NCBI RefSeq assembly: GCF_033807715.1
Contig: NC_084590.1
Location: forward strand, 716,501-780,500
Direction of reading: 5' to 3'
Source: Cololabis saira
Taxonomy: Eukaryota; Chordata; Actinopteri; Beloniformes; Belonidae
Length of the DNA: 64,000 nucleotides
Shown here piece by piece: positions 21,335-32,199 of this stretch (its first letter is position 1; the number at the start of each line of letters is the position of its first letter). The translations under genes were made by a program, and so were the position numbers. The notes under the pieces are model-generated. The model searched no databases and was not told the origin of the DNA. It saw only the letters and a list, made by a program, of their open reading frames with translations.

Positions 21335-21545
21335 TTGTGTGCTTGTGTGTGCATTCTGCAGCGGGTGTGTGTGTTTTCCGGCCAGCGTGTTTTGCGGCAC
21401 GCGTGTGTGCAGCTCTGCTCTGTAGACTGCGCCTTTTGGGTCGGTGCGCCATATGTATGTTTTAAATCTAAAAATGACACACAAAAATGAGGGTGCGCCT
21501 TTCCACACGGTGCGCCGAATGGTCGCGAAAATATGGTAATAATTG
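21335..21545. mobile_element. GTGCGCC-type dispersed repeat fragment
   Basis: The phrases GGTGCGCCATATGTATG, GGGTGCGCCTTTCC, GGTGCGCCGAATGGTC and GAAAATATGGTAATA follow the order of a vertebrate dispersed repeat I recognise only by its text (GGTGCGCCTTAT...GGAAAATACGGTA). Superfamily unknown. Confidence 0.45.
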
Positions 21546-21756
21546 GACCGAAACACTGAAGCTGAAACTCAAATAATCTGAACAGTTAAAATTCCAATTC
21601 GTGATTTGCAGAATGAACAAGTTCATGCACAACACTGCCGGAAAAGGCAGGAAGCTAAACAAAGTATCAACTAGCGCTCTGGGGGGTACTGCACCATGGT
21701 GAAATGGAGTAACGGAGAAGTCCGAAGGGTTCACGACTGCGTCACGGCAAAGGCAT

Positions 21757-21800
21757 GTGCTCTGCGTTGGTTTAACGCAGAACCTTAAATCAAGCTTTAC
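21757..21800. mobile_element. Half of a foldback MITE
   Basis: CTCTGCGTTGGTTTAACGCAGAACC followed by TTAAATCAAGC matches the right arm of the MITE at 11363-11492. The left arm is missing. Confidence 0.55.
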
Positions 21801-22150
21801 AAAACTAATGACAATTTAAACATTTTTTTTAAATCCTGTGAATAAAATGTGTGTCTGAAGTAGGGTTGCACGGTATACCGGTACCAGTATAGTACCACGG
21901 TACTACAGTTTTGAAAACGGTACTATACCAGCATTTAAAAACAAACGGTACTTTTATATATTTTTCTATGCAAGCGAATTGGTAAATTGGAGCCTGTCTC
22001 TTTAAGCACGGCGAGGTCCGCCAGTGTGACGTAGTTGCCGAAGCAGAGCCGCCTCCCCCTCCCACTCGCATGTTTAGACTGAGGAAGAGAGAGAAACGAG
22101 AAGTCGCGTGTTACAGACAGAGCGGGTTGAAATAAAGTCAATAGAGAGAG

Positions 22151-22458
22151 ATGGCAGCTGCAAAAAAGCCCGTACGTTTGGACAAAATGGGGGCCCCGGC
22201 CCGAGGTACGGTGTGGAAATATTTCGGGTTCAAACCGAAGGCGAGTCACTGAACCCAGAAGCACCGCAGTGCAAGCGCTGCTACAACGTGTGTCTCGCAA
22301 AAGGAGGCAACACTTCAAACTTGTCCAAACATTTGAAGGACAACCACGCGGACTTGTTCCGCGACTTCAGTCAAGAACAACAGCTGATAACTTTGTTCAC
22401 CAGTTCACTGCACTGTCATGTCAATGAAAGAAGTACAGAGCCTCTCCCAGCCCCGTAG
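22151..22458 (+). pseudogene. BED-type zinc finger of a hAT transposase
   Basis: The frame starting ATG at 22151 reads MAAAKKPVRLDKMGAPARG then VWKYFGFKPKASH and a stop. In another frame the reading continues as CKRCYNVCLAKGGNTSNLSK and HLKDNHADLFRDFSQ, ending at 22458. The W.YF, C..C and H....H spacing fits a zf-BED domain, the N-terminal DNA-binding part of many hAT transposases. A frameshift of one or two bases near 22250 separates the two halves, and nothing of the RNase H-like core follows. Confidence 0.7.
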
Positions 22459-22737
22459 TAAACCTACAGTAGCCTACATACAGAGTTAAAACATGTCCAT
22501 GGTTAATAAATGCAATTTTTTAAATATTAAAAAAAAAAATTACATTCTTAAAATATTTAAATAAATTCCACAGACTATAATATAACTTTAATATTTTTTT
22601 ATATATTTTAATATTATTTAATGTTTCATATATATTATAAACCATTAAGGCAATGAATTATATGAATTATTATTAGCTACATTGAAACACACTTTTGTAA
22701 AACATTCCATTAGCCTACAATATCTAATCCTATCCTA

Positions 22738-23110
22738 CAGGACTGTCTCATAAAATTAGAATATTATGATAAAGTTCTTTATCTTCTGCAATGCAATTTA
22801 AAAAAAAAAAAAAAAAAAGTCATACATTCTGGATTCATTACAAATCAACTGAAATATTTCAAGCCTTTTATTATTTTAATATTGCTGATTATGGCTTACA
22901 GTTTATGATTAAGATTCCCAGAATATTCTAATTTTTTGATATAGGATATTTGAGTTTTCTTAAGCTGTGAGCCATGATCAGCAATATTAAAATAATAAAA
23001 GGCTTGCAATATTTCAGTTGATTTGTAATGAATCCAGAATGTATGACATTTTTGTTTTTGTAATTGCATTACAGAAAATCACAATATTCAAATTTTCTAA
23101 GACAGTCCTG
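22738..23110. mobile_element. 373-bp palindromic MITE
   Basis: Ends CAGGACTGTCTCATAAAATTAG and TTTTCTAAGACAGTCCTG are inverted, and the two arms pair over nearly the whole length (AATGAATCCAGAATGTATGAC against GTCATACATTCTGGATTCATT). TA precedes the left end and TG follows the right, so a Tc1/mariner-type TA site is plausible but not proven. It interrupts the hAT at 21861-23514. Confidence 0.85.
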
Positions 23111-23190
23111 TGGATGATAGAATAAGCCTCAATTTATTTTTCTAGTTATGCCCATTTAATGTTTCATGTGGCCTATAGTTTCAAAACACA

Positions 23191-23313
23191 AACCTTTTGA
23201 ACAATGAGAACAAGTAAAATAAAGCAATGGCATTCACAGTATTTTATTTAACATGGTGACTTTAATTTGAATGGCATTGCTTTATTTTACTTGTTCTCAC
23301 TGTTCTAAAGGTT
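23191..23313. repeat. 45-bp inverted repeat (hairpin)
   Basis: AACCTTTTGAACAATGAGAAC...GCAATGGCATTC at 23191-23235 pairs with GAATGGCATTGC...TGTTCTAAAGGTT at 23269-23313 across a 33-base loop. A transcript would form a long stem. It lies inside the hAT and may be a remnant of another foldback element. Confidence 0.85.
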
Positions 23314-23426
23314 TGAATATTTTAATATCTCATGCCAATTATTTATTTTATTCATTGTTGTTATTGTTCCCAAAGTCTGCTTTAAAATAAAGGAAAATAT
23401 TGACACTTGAGAGTGTTCCACCTTTT

Positions 23427-23466
23427 TACAAAAAGTATCGAAAAGTATCGAAAAGTATCGAAATAC
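23427..23466. repeat. AAAAGTATCG short tandem repeat
   Basis: Three tandem AAAAGTATCG units and a partial fourth just inside the right end of the hAT. Each holds the CGATAC/GTATCG motif also present in the terminal repeats. Confidence 0.85.
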
Positions 23467-23522
23467 ATGTTGGTATCGGTACCGAAACAGAAATTTGGTA
23501 TCGTGACAACCCTAGTCTGAAG

Positions 23523-24190
23523 GATAAGTTATATGTAGTGGAGCAGGAATTGGATCAGTGACTGTTCACAACAAAGACCAGCCCTAGTGGCCTAAGGTTA
23601 AGGCACTGGGCTCCTCTTCTGAAATCATCAACAATAACATCAATAACAGTCATCCCTCGTTTGCTGCTGTGGACCGGTTAACAAAAACTCCTGTGTCAGT
23701 AGCATCTAAACTCCAATTCAGCAGTCAGTCCATCGATATCAAGTCCAGTAACATTAATGCCTCCAATTAAAACCAATTTGAACAAAATGACAATTTCACG
23801 CAGTCAACTACAAAAACCTGGAGGATATTATGGATCAGCCAGAAGCATCAGGGTTTTGGTTCCCCTTGCTGTTTGTCTGTAATTCAGATCATTCACTCAC
23901 CACCAGTAGATGATTGTCTTTTCCGTTATCTTTGTTGCTGAGTCAAGATGGCTCAGCAACAATGGTGATTGTGAGCAGATCTTGGCTGCCCCAGCGCCAC
24001 CAGATGACAACCCAGTATGTTCAGACACTAATAAGGAAATTGTTAGCCTCAAGGAAGACATCCGGATACTGTCTACCGAACTAAAATCCAAGACTGAACT
24101 GCTTAATTCACTTTTGGACGTGGCCCATCAGCAGTCCATGCATATCGGGCTCAAGAGGCTCAAGACCTCCCTTTTAGTTTAGCTTATAAC
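23523..24190 (+). other. Unassigned, with a coiled-coil-like frame
   Basis: A frame at 23910-24182 reads NKEIVSLKEDIRILSTELKS then KTELLNSLLDVAHQQSMHIG, a heptad-like pattern that resembles LINE ORF1-type coiled coils. No RNA-binding motif is seen. It could belong to the LINE fragment that follows at 24320, but a hAT end separates them. Confidence 0.3.
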
Positions 24191-24315
24191 TAGGGCTGTC
24201 AAAGTTAATGCGTTAATAACGCGTTAACTTAACGTCCTCTTAACACTGACAATTTTTTTAACGCACGATTAACGTGCAGGATAAAAAAAAATACGCATTA
24301 TATAATTTCTGGCGC
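24191..24315 (+). mobile_element. hAT left end (TAGGGCTGTCAAAGTTAATGCG)
   Basis: The terminal phrase and the TTAATAACGCGTTAAC palindrome are typical of a common fish hAT family. Only the left end is present. Confidence 0.55.
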
Positions 24316-24319
24316 TCGA

Positions 24320-25480
24320 CGGCACCCTTAGTTTGAGGAAAAGTATGGTGAACCCCCTCTCCTCCGGTATCCCCCAGGGCTCTGTCCTTGGCCCTATACT
24401 CTTTATCATTTATCTCCTCCCACTTGGTCTAATCTTCCGTAAATACAACATCCACTTCCACTGCTACGCAGACGACACCCAGCTCTATGTTTCCTCCAAT
24501 CCCACTTCCACCTTCCCACCCTCCTCCCTCTGTGCCTGTTTGCAGGAAATCAAATCGTGGTTTTCCTTCAATTTTCTCAAATTAATCAGTGATAAAACTG
24601 AGGTAGTCCTCATTAGCTCTAGGTCCACCCTCACCAAATATCCCAGTTTCACCCTTACCATAGACAACTCCTCGGTCTCCCCCTCCGCTGAGGTCAAGAG
24701 TCTGGGTGTCGTCCTCGACAGGACCCTATCATTCCTCACCCACATCAACAACACCATCCGGTCCGCCTACATCCATCTCTACTTCCATCTCTGCAACATC
24801 AACCGCCTCCGCCCTTAACTCACTCCTAACCCTGGTACACTCGCTTGTCACCTCCCGCCTGATTACTGCAACTCCCTTCTTTTTGGTCTCCCGCGCAAAC
24901 TCCTCCATAAACTTCAACAAGTCCAGAACACTGCAGCCCGCATCATCACCAGAACGCCTTCCACCAGTCACATCACTCCTGTTCTACACCAACTCCACTG
25001 GCTCCCCATCAAACACCGGATTAACTTTAAAATCCTCCTCCAGACATTTAAGGCCATCCACAACATCGCTCCCCCATACCTCTCTGACCTCCTTCACATC
25101 AATGTCCCCACCCGGTCTCTCAGGTCTGCCTCTTCCATCACCTCACCGTCCCCCCAGTCCGTCTGTCCACCATGGGGTCTAGAGCTTTCAGCCACTCTGC
25201 CCCTCATCTCTGGAACTCCCTCCCCCCTGACCTCAGGAACACTGACTCTTTCTCCCTTTTCAAGTCCCTCCTCAAAACCCACATTTTCAGACTGGCATAT
25301 GAGACCTGATGTTCCCCTGTTTGTGGTTGCTCTGCTACTGGTTCTATGCAGTTGTCTGTTTATATTTTTATGAGTCTGTTTTAATTATTTTAATTGACTG
25401 TATTGTTGTTGTACGGCGACCTTGAGTGCCATGAAAGGCGCCCTATAAATAAAATGAATTATCATTATTATTATTATTAA
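24320..25480 (+). mobile_element. L2/CR1-type LINE, 3' fragment
   Basis: The frame at 24333-24818 reads SGIPQGSVLGPILFIIYLLP, HFHCYADDTQLYVSSNP (catalytic YADD) and VKSLGVVLDRTLSF. After a frameshift it continues [32 protein letters not shown] and [15 protein letters not shown] to about 25200. The 3' end GAAAGGCGCCCTATAAATAAAATG runs into an ATT repeat tail. The endonuclease and the first RT motifs are missing, so it is a 5'-truncated and frameshifted copy. Confidence 0.8.
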
Positions 25481-25689
25481 CTGAAAGATGGAGAATGAAA
25501 ATGGACTTTTGAACGGCTAGTTCACTTTCAAAAAGATGCCAGATGGTTCGCTGGACAAGACTAAAGTTATTTGCATGTCGATTTGAAATGAATTACTATC
25601 GAAGTACGTTGAGTCTCAAAATACCACTTGCAGCCAAACACACGGCCGATGCATCATGAACTGATTAAATATGTAATTGAAAACATCAA

Positions 25690-26505
25690 TTAAAGGTATT
25701 CTCCCTGATGTGGAAGAGCTAGCAAGAATTTTGAAAGAGGCACCTCTAAGCCCCGCCCGGATTGGTCCAGGTCCAGGAAGGGAAAGAACCAATCAGATGC
25801 CTTCTTTTTAAACCACGCCCCCCCACCCTGTCCCATATGCGCACTCGCTTCCAGCCCCCCGTGTCCACTTCCCACGGGTCCTCCTGGGCTCACAGTGTCC
25901 CAGTGTAACCCCTTCCCTCCCCTCTGCCACGGAGCCCAGTAGTTATTTCCAGAGCGGGTCGGTCCTGCTGTGTGTGACCGGGGAGCAGAGCGTTAGTCCG
26001 CTGCTGCTGCTGCTGCAGCTGCAGCAGGACTCTCTGCCCAGCAGCAGCAGCCCGCGGGGACACGTGAACAGCCGCAGCCGTGAAAAGCCGCAGCAGCTCC
26101 GGCTCGGAAGCTGTATGGGGTCTGTGGGGATGTAGGCGTCTCCATCACGGCGAGAGCCGGTGCACGGCACGGCACCGCAGCGGCTGGCGGAGCGCTGCGC
26201 CTGCACCGGCGCGTGCACCGGCGCTCTCCGGGATGGAGACGGCGTTGGGCAGGATGCACGTTTGGGTGGGCACAGCCCCCCCTGCCCCTCCTAAAACCAG
26301 CCTCGCTTACAGGTGAATGAGACATGGGGTAGTTTTGCTGTAAATGTGCTGTCCAAAATGTTTAATAATCGTATGCGCGTTCGTGTTTGTGGGGGCGTGG
26401 CTTTGGACGGAGCGCTCGTGGGTGGGGGCGGGGGGGGGCGGGGCTTAGAGGAAGCGCCACTTTCAAATCTTGCTAGCTCTAGGAAGTTGCATAGAATAAC
26501 TTTAA
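25690..26505. mobile_element. TTAA-flanked non-autonomous element with GC-rich core
   Basis: TTAA lies at 25690-25693 and 26502-26505. Inside them AGGTATTCT...AGAGCTAGCAAGA and TCTTGCTAGCTCT...AGAATAACT are inverted, continuing into GAAAG.GGC.CCTCTAAGCCCCGCC on both sides. TTAA targets and AG-starting termini would fit the Kolobok or piggyBac superfamilies. The core (25860-26320) is CpG-rich with CTG/CAG runs and open frames on both strands without known domains; it could be captured host promoter sequence. Confidence 0.6.
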
Positions 26506-26840
26506 ATGTTCTGCAGCTTGTGATTTTCTTGCATATGTTCAACACAAATCTTGAATTCAGTTTTTCAGACTTTTTGAGACTAATCGTCATGGAAACCTGC
26601 CTGGATCCAGGTCAGACCTGAACCAGCAGCACCAACTGGTCCCACCGTCACCGGGAAGAGACCAGAAATGTGTGATGGCGGCTTCCGGCTTAGCGATACA
26701 TGAGGTGAGACGTGCTTAGCGGAGCTCCTGCAGAGTTAATAGAATTCTTCATTTATTGGCACTATTTGAATTACTCCCACGGCTTGGGTCTGAACTAATT
26801 TTTTTTTTCAACGCGGTTACATTGTGAACTTACCAGAAAA

Positions 26841-27773
26841 ATGCCTCCAAAGTCCATCAAAGCGGGGAATAACCCTCCAGCTAACCCGCGGCCTGCTGCT
26901 CACGCTGTCTCCTCGCCCCGCGGTCACTCTCCTCCCCCGGCAAGCACCTGCACTGCGCCAGCTCCCGCCGCGGAGTTCAGCCGACTCAAAACGGAACTGC
27001 TCTCCGCTCTTCGCAATGATGTTGCGGCTATATTTAAGACAGAGCTACAAGCAGCATTGAGTGACAATTTAACTTCTATTAAGTCCGAGCTGCTTTCCCT
27101 TAAAGCGGATCTTTCTGGCAGTATTTCCTCCATGAAAGCGGACGTCGCGGGACTCATGGCCACGGTTACAGGGATGGAGCAGGCTCTCTCCAACTGTTCA
27201 GACGACATCGTTGCTCTCCAGAAAAAAGTTGATCACTTGTCGAAAGAATGTGTGAGGCTGGAAGACAGATGCGAGGATTTGGAGTCAAGGTCTCGTCGGC
27301 AGAACATACGGATTATTGGTGTCCCGGAGGAGGATCCTGATTTTTCATCTGCAGCCGGTGTGTCCAAGCTGTTATCAGAAGCCTTCGCCCTCGACTCGGA
27401 GCCGCTGGTTGACAGAGCTCACCGCACTCTCATGCCAAAACCCAAGCCCGGTGACCGGCCCCGCGCAATAGTGGCCAAGCTCCATTATTACACGGACTGC
27501 GCTGACATCCTGAGAAAGGCGAGAGAGCGGCAGCGGATAAAGGTTCGGAATATGACCATCTCCGTCTTCCCGGACCACACCGCCAAGACAGCGCGGGCGC
27601 GCGCTGCCTTTAATGACGTGCGCCGTCAGCTGCGGGAGATTGAAGGGATCCGGTTTGGATTGCTTTACCCCGCCCGGCTGCGTGTAACCCATGACGGCCA
27701 GCAACGGGACTTCACGTCGCCAGATGAAGCCTTGGCATTCATCAAGAAAATAAAAAAAGTGACTACCAGCTAG
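26841..27773 (+). CDS. L1 ORF1 protein (coiled coil, RRM-like, C-terminal domain)
   Basis: 310 codons, ATG to TAG, uninterrupted. Residues 1-45 are proline- and serine-rich. About 45-150 form a long heptad region (LKTELLSALRNDVAAIFKTE, IVALQKKVDHLSKECVRLED). The L1-type RNA-binding part follows: RRQNIRIIGVPEE at about 153, FALDSEPLVDRAHR, PRAIVAKLHYYTD and RKARERQRIKVRNMTISVF. The C-terminal domain ends with FGLLYPARLRVTHDGQQRDF. ORF1 proteins trimerise, bind LINE RNA and form the ribonucleoprotein needed for retrotransposition. The ATG at 26841 is the first after the 5' UTR. ORF2 begins about 620 bases downstream, longer than in mammalian L1. Confidence 0.9.
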   Translation: MPPKSIKAGNNPPANPRPAAHAVSSPRGHSPPPASTCTAPAPAAEFSRLKTELLSALRNDVAAIFKTELQAALSDNLTSIKSELLSLKADLSGSISSMKADVAGLMATVTGMEQALSNCSDDIVALQKKVDHLSKECVRLEDRCEDLESRSRRQNIRIIGVPEEDPDFSSAAGVSKLLSEAFALDSEPLVDRAHRTLMPKPKPGDRPRAIVAKLHYYTDCADILRKARERQRIKVRNMTISVFPDHTAKTARARAAFNDVRRQLREIEGIRFGLLYPARLRVTHDGQQRDFTSPDEALAFIKKIKKVTTS

Positions 27774-28396
27774 TTTTCTGGGACAATTTATCCAGTTTGC
27801 TGTCCATGCGGGACTCTGGCCCTGGGTGAGTGAGTCAATTCAAAAAGCCTAATCATTTCTCTGGTATGATGCCTTGATTAGAAATATGCACACACCCCTG
27901 TCTATTGTTTAAATTGTGTGTATGTGTGTGCGTGTCTGTGTGGGTGTGCGAGTGCATATATGTATATATCATTGCTCTACAGGCCAAAGATCTCCCTAAT
28001 TTAATTAATGTTTGTTGTTACCCTGACAAGACAGAGATCGTCAGAATGGCTCAGATTGTTGTTTTATATGCCTCATATTTTTTTTTTTTTAAAGGTTTTA
28101 ACTCTGCAGGAGCTAATTTTGTTTTTGTTTTTGTATTTAGCCTTATAGTCGAAAGCATCTTTTTTTGAGAATGGCTTCCTTTGAAGCCTGCACGGCTGTT
28201 TCCATCGTTTGGGGATGGGAACATCTAATGTGCGATGGGTGGGTGGGCGGGGGTTATGGGTTGTTGGCTTTTGGATTATGTCTCTGTAGGTATACTCCTG
28301 AGTTTTCTTTGTTTTGGTTTTCCCTTTTACCTCTTTTTCTTATATTTCATCTTGTGGTGGGTGAGTCTGTCTTATTTTCTCTCAAAGAATGCCTAT

Positions 28397-31300
28397 ATGA
28401 ATGATCGTAATCTGCGCAAGCCTGATACTGTATCAAACCTTAGATTCACTAGCTGGAATGTTAAAGGTGTGAATAATCCAATTAAGCAATCAAAGATTTT
28501 TTCACATTTGAAACGCTTGGACACTGACATAGCTTTCCTTCAGGAAACTCATTTGCGAAATAAAGATCATTTCAGACTCAAACGTGCTTGGGTGGGTGAT
28601 ATTTTCCATTCAAATTTTGATTCTAAGTCTAGAGGAGTAGCAATTTTGATCAACAAAAGAGTCAATTTCTCCGTCTCCAGGACAATATCCGATAAGAATG
28701 GTAGATATCTTATTGTTGCGGGCACTCTATACTGTAACCCTGTATTGTTGGTGAATATATATGCCCCTAATTTTGATGACCCCAATTTTACGGATAGGCT
28801 GTTTGGCAACCTCCCTTTCTTAAATACGCATATTACAATACTGGGCGGTGATCTGAATTGTGTTATTAATCCTTCTTTGGACCGTTCGAATCCTCGTACT
28901 TTGACTCAATCCTCTATGTCAAAATCTATTACCGATTTTACAGTCAAGAACGGGCTTGTTGATCCGTGGAGGTTCTCACATCCTGGAGATAAGGAATTCT
29001 CTTTTTTTTTCACAAGTACATCAGTCATATTCACGTATTGACTATTTTTTTGTTGATGGCTCTCTTCTCCCCAATGTTACTTCTGTCGTATACCACCCAA
29101 TTGTTATTTCAGATCATGCCCCTCTAACTTTGAATATAACATAGTCTGAGCGCCCCCGTTTTTCTTCTCCCTGGAGGTTTAATCCATTGCTTTTATCCGA
29201 CGATGCATTTAATGTTTCTATATCTGCTTCAATAGATGATTTCATTGCATTAAACAAAACAGATTCTACCAGTTTTTCGCTAGTATGGGAATCACTCAAA
29301 GCATATTTGCGAGGACAGATTATCTCTTATTCAGCATACGCCAGTAAAATCCGCAGGGCTAAATTACAGGAGCTCACATCTAAAATTCAGGACATAGACA
29401 GACTAAACTCAGTTAACCCAAGTCCGAATTTACTGAAACAACGGCTTGATTTGCAGTCAAAATTCGATCTTATAGCGACAGCCGATTCTGAACGGCTCCT
29501 ATTACGTGCTCATGCCAACTATTATGAACACGGCGATAAACCAAGCAGGTTATTGGCTCACCAATTAAAAAGGCAAGCAACGTCGAGACTGATTCCCAGC
29601 ATTGGAGATTCTACTGGCACACTTACCACCGATCCAATCGCCATCAACACAATTTTTAAGTCATACTACTCCTCTCTCTATGAATCAGAATCTCCACTTG
29701 ACACAGCAGAAATGACCTCCTTTCTTGATAATATCACTGTCCCTACTATTAATTTGGATGTGGCTAATGGCCTCGATGCTCCTTTCAGCTTGCAAGAAAT
29801 TGCTGCCGCCATTGAAGCTATGCAAAGCAACAAGGCCCCTGGTCCCGATGGGTTCGGCGCTGAGACAAATTAGCCCCCCTTCTACTCTCAATGTACAATG
29901 AGTCCCTTGATCATGGCTCATTGCCTCCCTCTTTAATGCAGGCGTCCATTGCCCTCCTTTTGAAGAAGGACAAGGACCCTGAATCATGCACTTCTTACAG
30001 GCCCTTGTCTTTACTGAATGTGGATGTCAAAATTTTAGCAAAAGCACTAGCAATTCGTCTTGATAAGATCCTTCCTAGCATCATATCTGAGGAGCAGAAT
30101 TGTTTCATCAAGGGACGCCAGCTCTTTTATAATGTTCGTACACTTCTAAATGTGATTCTCTCTAAAGATTCTTCTCCACTCCCTGAAGTTGTTATCGCGA
30201 TTGATGCTGAAAAAGCGTTTGATCGTGTCGAATTTAACGATCTTTTTGCAACACTTCATAAATTCGGATTTGGACACAGGTTTATATCTTGGATTAGACT
30301 TCTTTACACTTCCCCTCAGGCCAGCATTCACACCAATGACAACTACTCCACTTATTTTACATTATCACGTGGCACGAGACAGGGCTGCCCTCTCTCCCCT
30401 TTGCTATTCGCTCTATCCGTCGAACCACTTTCAATTGCTTTAAGAACTCTTCCTCTATTTCGCGGAGTCTCTAGGTCCAATGTGGAACTCAAATTGTCAC
30501 TTTATGCAGACGACCTCCTTTTATATATATATATATATTTATATATACCCTTTAACCAGCATTGCACCAATATTATCTCTGTTGAAGAATTATGGATCCT
30601 TCTCCGGCTATAAGGTCAATCTTCACAAGTGTGAATGCTTCCCCATAAACACCTCTGCTTTACTACTCAAACAATCTGATATCCCCTTTAAACTCAGCCC
30701 GTCGGGCTTTAGATACTTAGGGATTAATGTGACCCGCACTCTGCCCTCTCTTTTCACCGCTAATTTTTCCTCACTGGTAACTCGAGTGAAGGCGGACTTA
30801 CAGAGGTGGAACTCCCTACCATTGTCGCTGATAGGAAGAATTAACACAGTGAAAATGACTGTATTGCCTAAATTTCTTTTTTTTGTTCCAATGCACTCCT
30901 TTATTTCTACCAAAATCTTTTATTAAATCACTTGACCAAATTGTTTCCAACTTTTTATGGGCCGGTAAGACACCCAGAGTGAGGTATTCGCTTCTCCAAA
31001 AATTTAAATTTAATGGGGGTCTAGCACTACCAAACTTTTTGCTTTACTATTGGTCAGCGCATATTCACAAACTAATTTATTGGCTTCAGTCTCCTGAGTT
31101 ATTATGGTGCAGATTGGAGGCTCAGTCACTCTCTTCATCCTCTGTAACGGCCCTACTCTCCTCCTCTTTACCATTGAAGTTTACAAATAGCCCTGTGGTG
31201 CTTTCCTCCCTTAAGATTTGGTCACAGTTTAGGCGCCACTTTAAATTTGCTTCTCCATCCACCTATACACCTGTTACTAAGAATCATCTGTTCCCTCCAT

Positions 31301-32199
31301 CACTAATAGACACCACTTTTATGATTTGGTACAGCCGGGGCATTAAGCACTTCAGGGATCTATATAAGGATGGTATCTTTTCCACATTTTCAGATCTGAG
31401 GTCAAAGTTCAATTTGCCTGCCTCCCATTTGTTTCGCTACTTCCAGCTTCGACACTGTGCCTCTGCTCTGTTTCCATGCTTCCCTTCCCTTCCTGCGAAC
31501 CAACCGTGGGATGATCTTCTAACTATGAAACTCAGTCAAAAGTCTCTGATATCTAGGATATATGCACTGTGTATGACATTTGATGATCATTCTGTAGATA
31601 AAGCTCGGGAGGGTTGGGGACGGGAGTTGGGCCTTGACTTCACAGGGGAGCTGTGGGATAAAGCTATCCGTAGCATACGATCTAGCACGCCTTGCGCTAG
31701 ACTTGAACTTATTCAATTCAAGGTGCTGCATAGAGCCCACCTATCAAAATCCCGATTATCTGAAATATATCCGAATGTTGCAGACCTATGCGACAGATGC
31801 CAGGGCTCTCCCTGCAATTTAAGTCATATGTTTTTCTCCTGTCCTAGATTACAGAAATTTTGGAGTGACTATTCTGTGATCATGTCTAAAGTTCTGGGGA
31901 AAAAAGTTGTTATGGCCCCTCTCTTAGCAATATTCGGACTCTCTGTTGACTCCTCACATATCAGCCCCACACAGTCAGAAGTATTGGCTTTCACATCTCT
32001 TTTAGCAAGACGTCGTATCTTACTTTCATGGAAATCCCCCAAGTCTCCGTCTATTTCTCTTTGGCTTAGTGATGTTAGGTTTTTTCTCAAATTGGAAAAG
32101 GTGAGATACTCAGTAAAAGGCAACTCAGCTAAATTTGTTCATAAATGGCAATCCTTCATAGATCACTTTAACTCGTTGAAGACTCTACCCACCGACTGA
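28397..32199 (+). pseudogene. L1 ORF2 (endonuclease, reverse transcriptase, CCHC), nearly intact
   Basis: Starts MNDRNLRKPDTVSNL. Endonuclease motifs: FTSWNVKGVNN, FLQETHLR, NIYAPN, GGDLNCV and, after a frameshift, SDHAPL. RT motifs: NKAPGPDGF, YRPLSLLNVDVKILAKALA, IDAEKAFDRV, RGTRQGCPLSPLLFALS and LSLYADDLLLY. The C-terminal zinc knuckle is CDRCQGSPCNLSHMFFSC near 31785-31845. Lesions: shifts near the T-run at 29003-29010, the C6 run at about 29874, the TA run at 30524-30545 and the T8 run at about 30876, plus an in-frame TAG at 29142-29144. All four shifts are at homopolymers or a dinucleotide run, so some may be sequence errors. The enzyme would nick DNA and copy LINE RNA at the target. 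Confidence 0.85.

Larger units (their letters stand above)
21861..23514 (+). mobile_element. hAT element with perfect 8-bp target duplication
   Basis: Ends TAGGGTTGCACGGTATACC and GGTATCGTGACAACCCTA form terminal inverted repeats. GTCTGAAG flanks both sides (21853-21860 and 23515-23522), a perfect 8-bp target duplication as expected for hAT. Inside are a degraded BED-finger exon and, nested, the palindromic MITE at 22738-23110. The transposase catalytic domain is absent, so it is a non-autonomous deletion derivative. Confidence 0.9.

Noticed and set aside
24706..25182. Serine/threonine-rich 158-codon frame
   Set aside because: It overlaps the L2 RT coding in another frame. The LINE frame carries the conserved residues.
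25943..26325. Alanine/serine-rich frames as a host gene start
   Set aside because: They lie wholly inside a TTAA-flanked inverted-repeat element and follow GC composition, with no domain or matching splice pattern.
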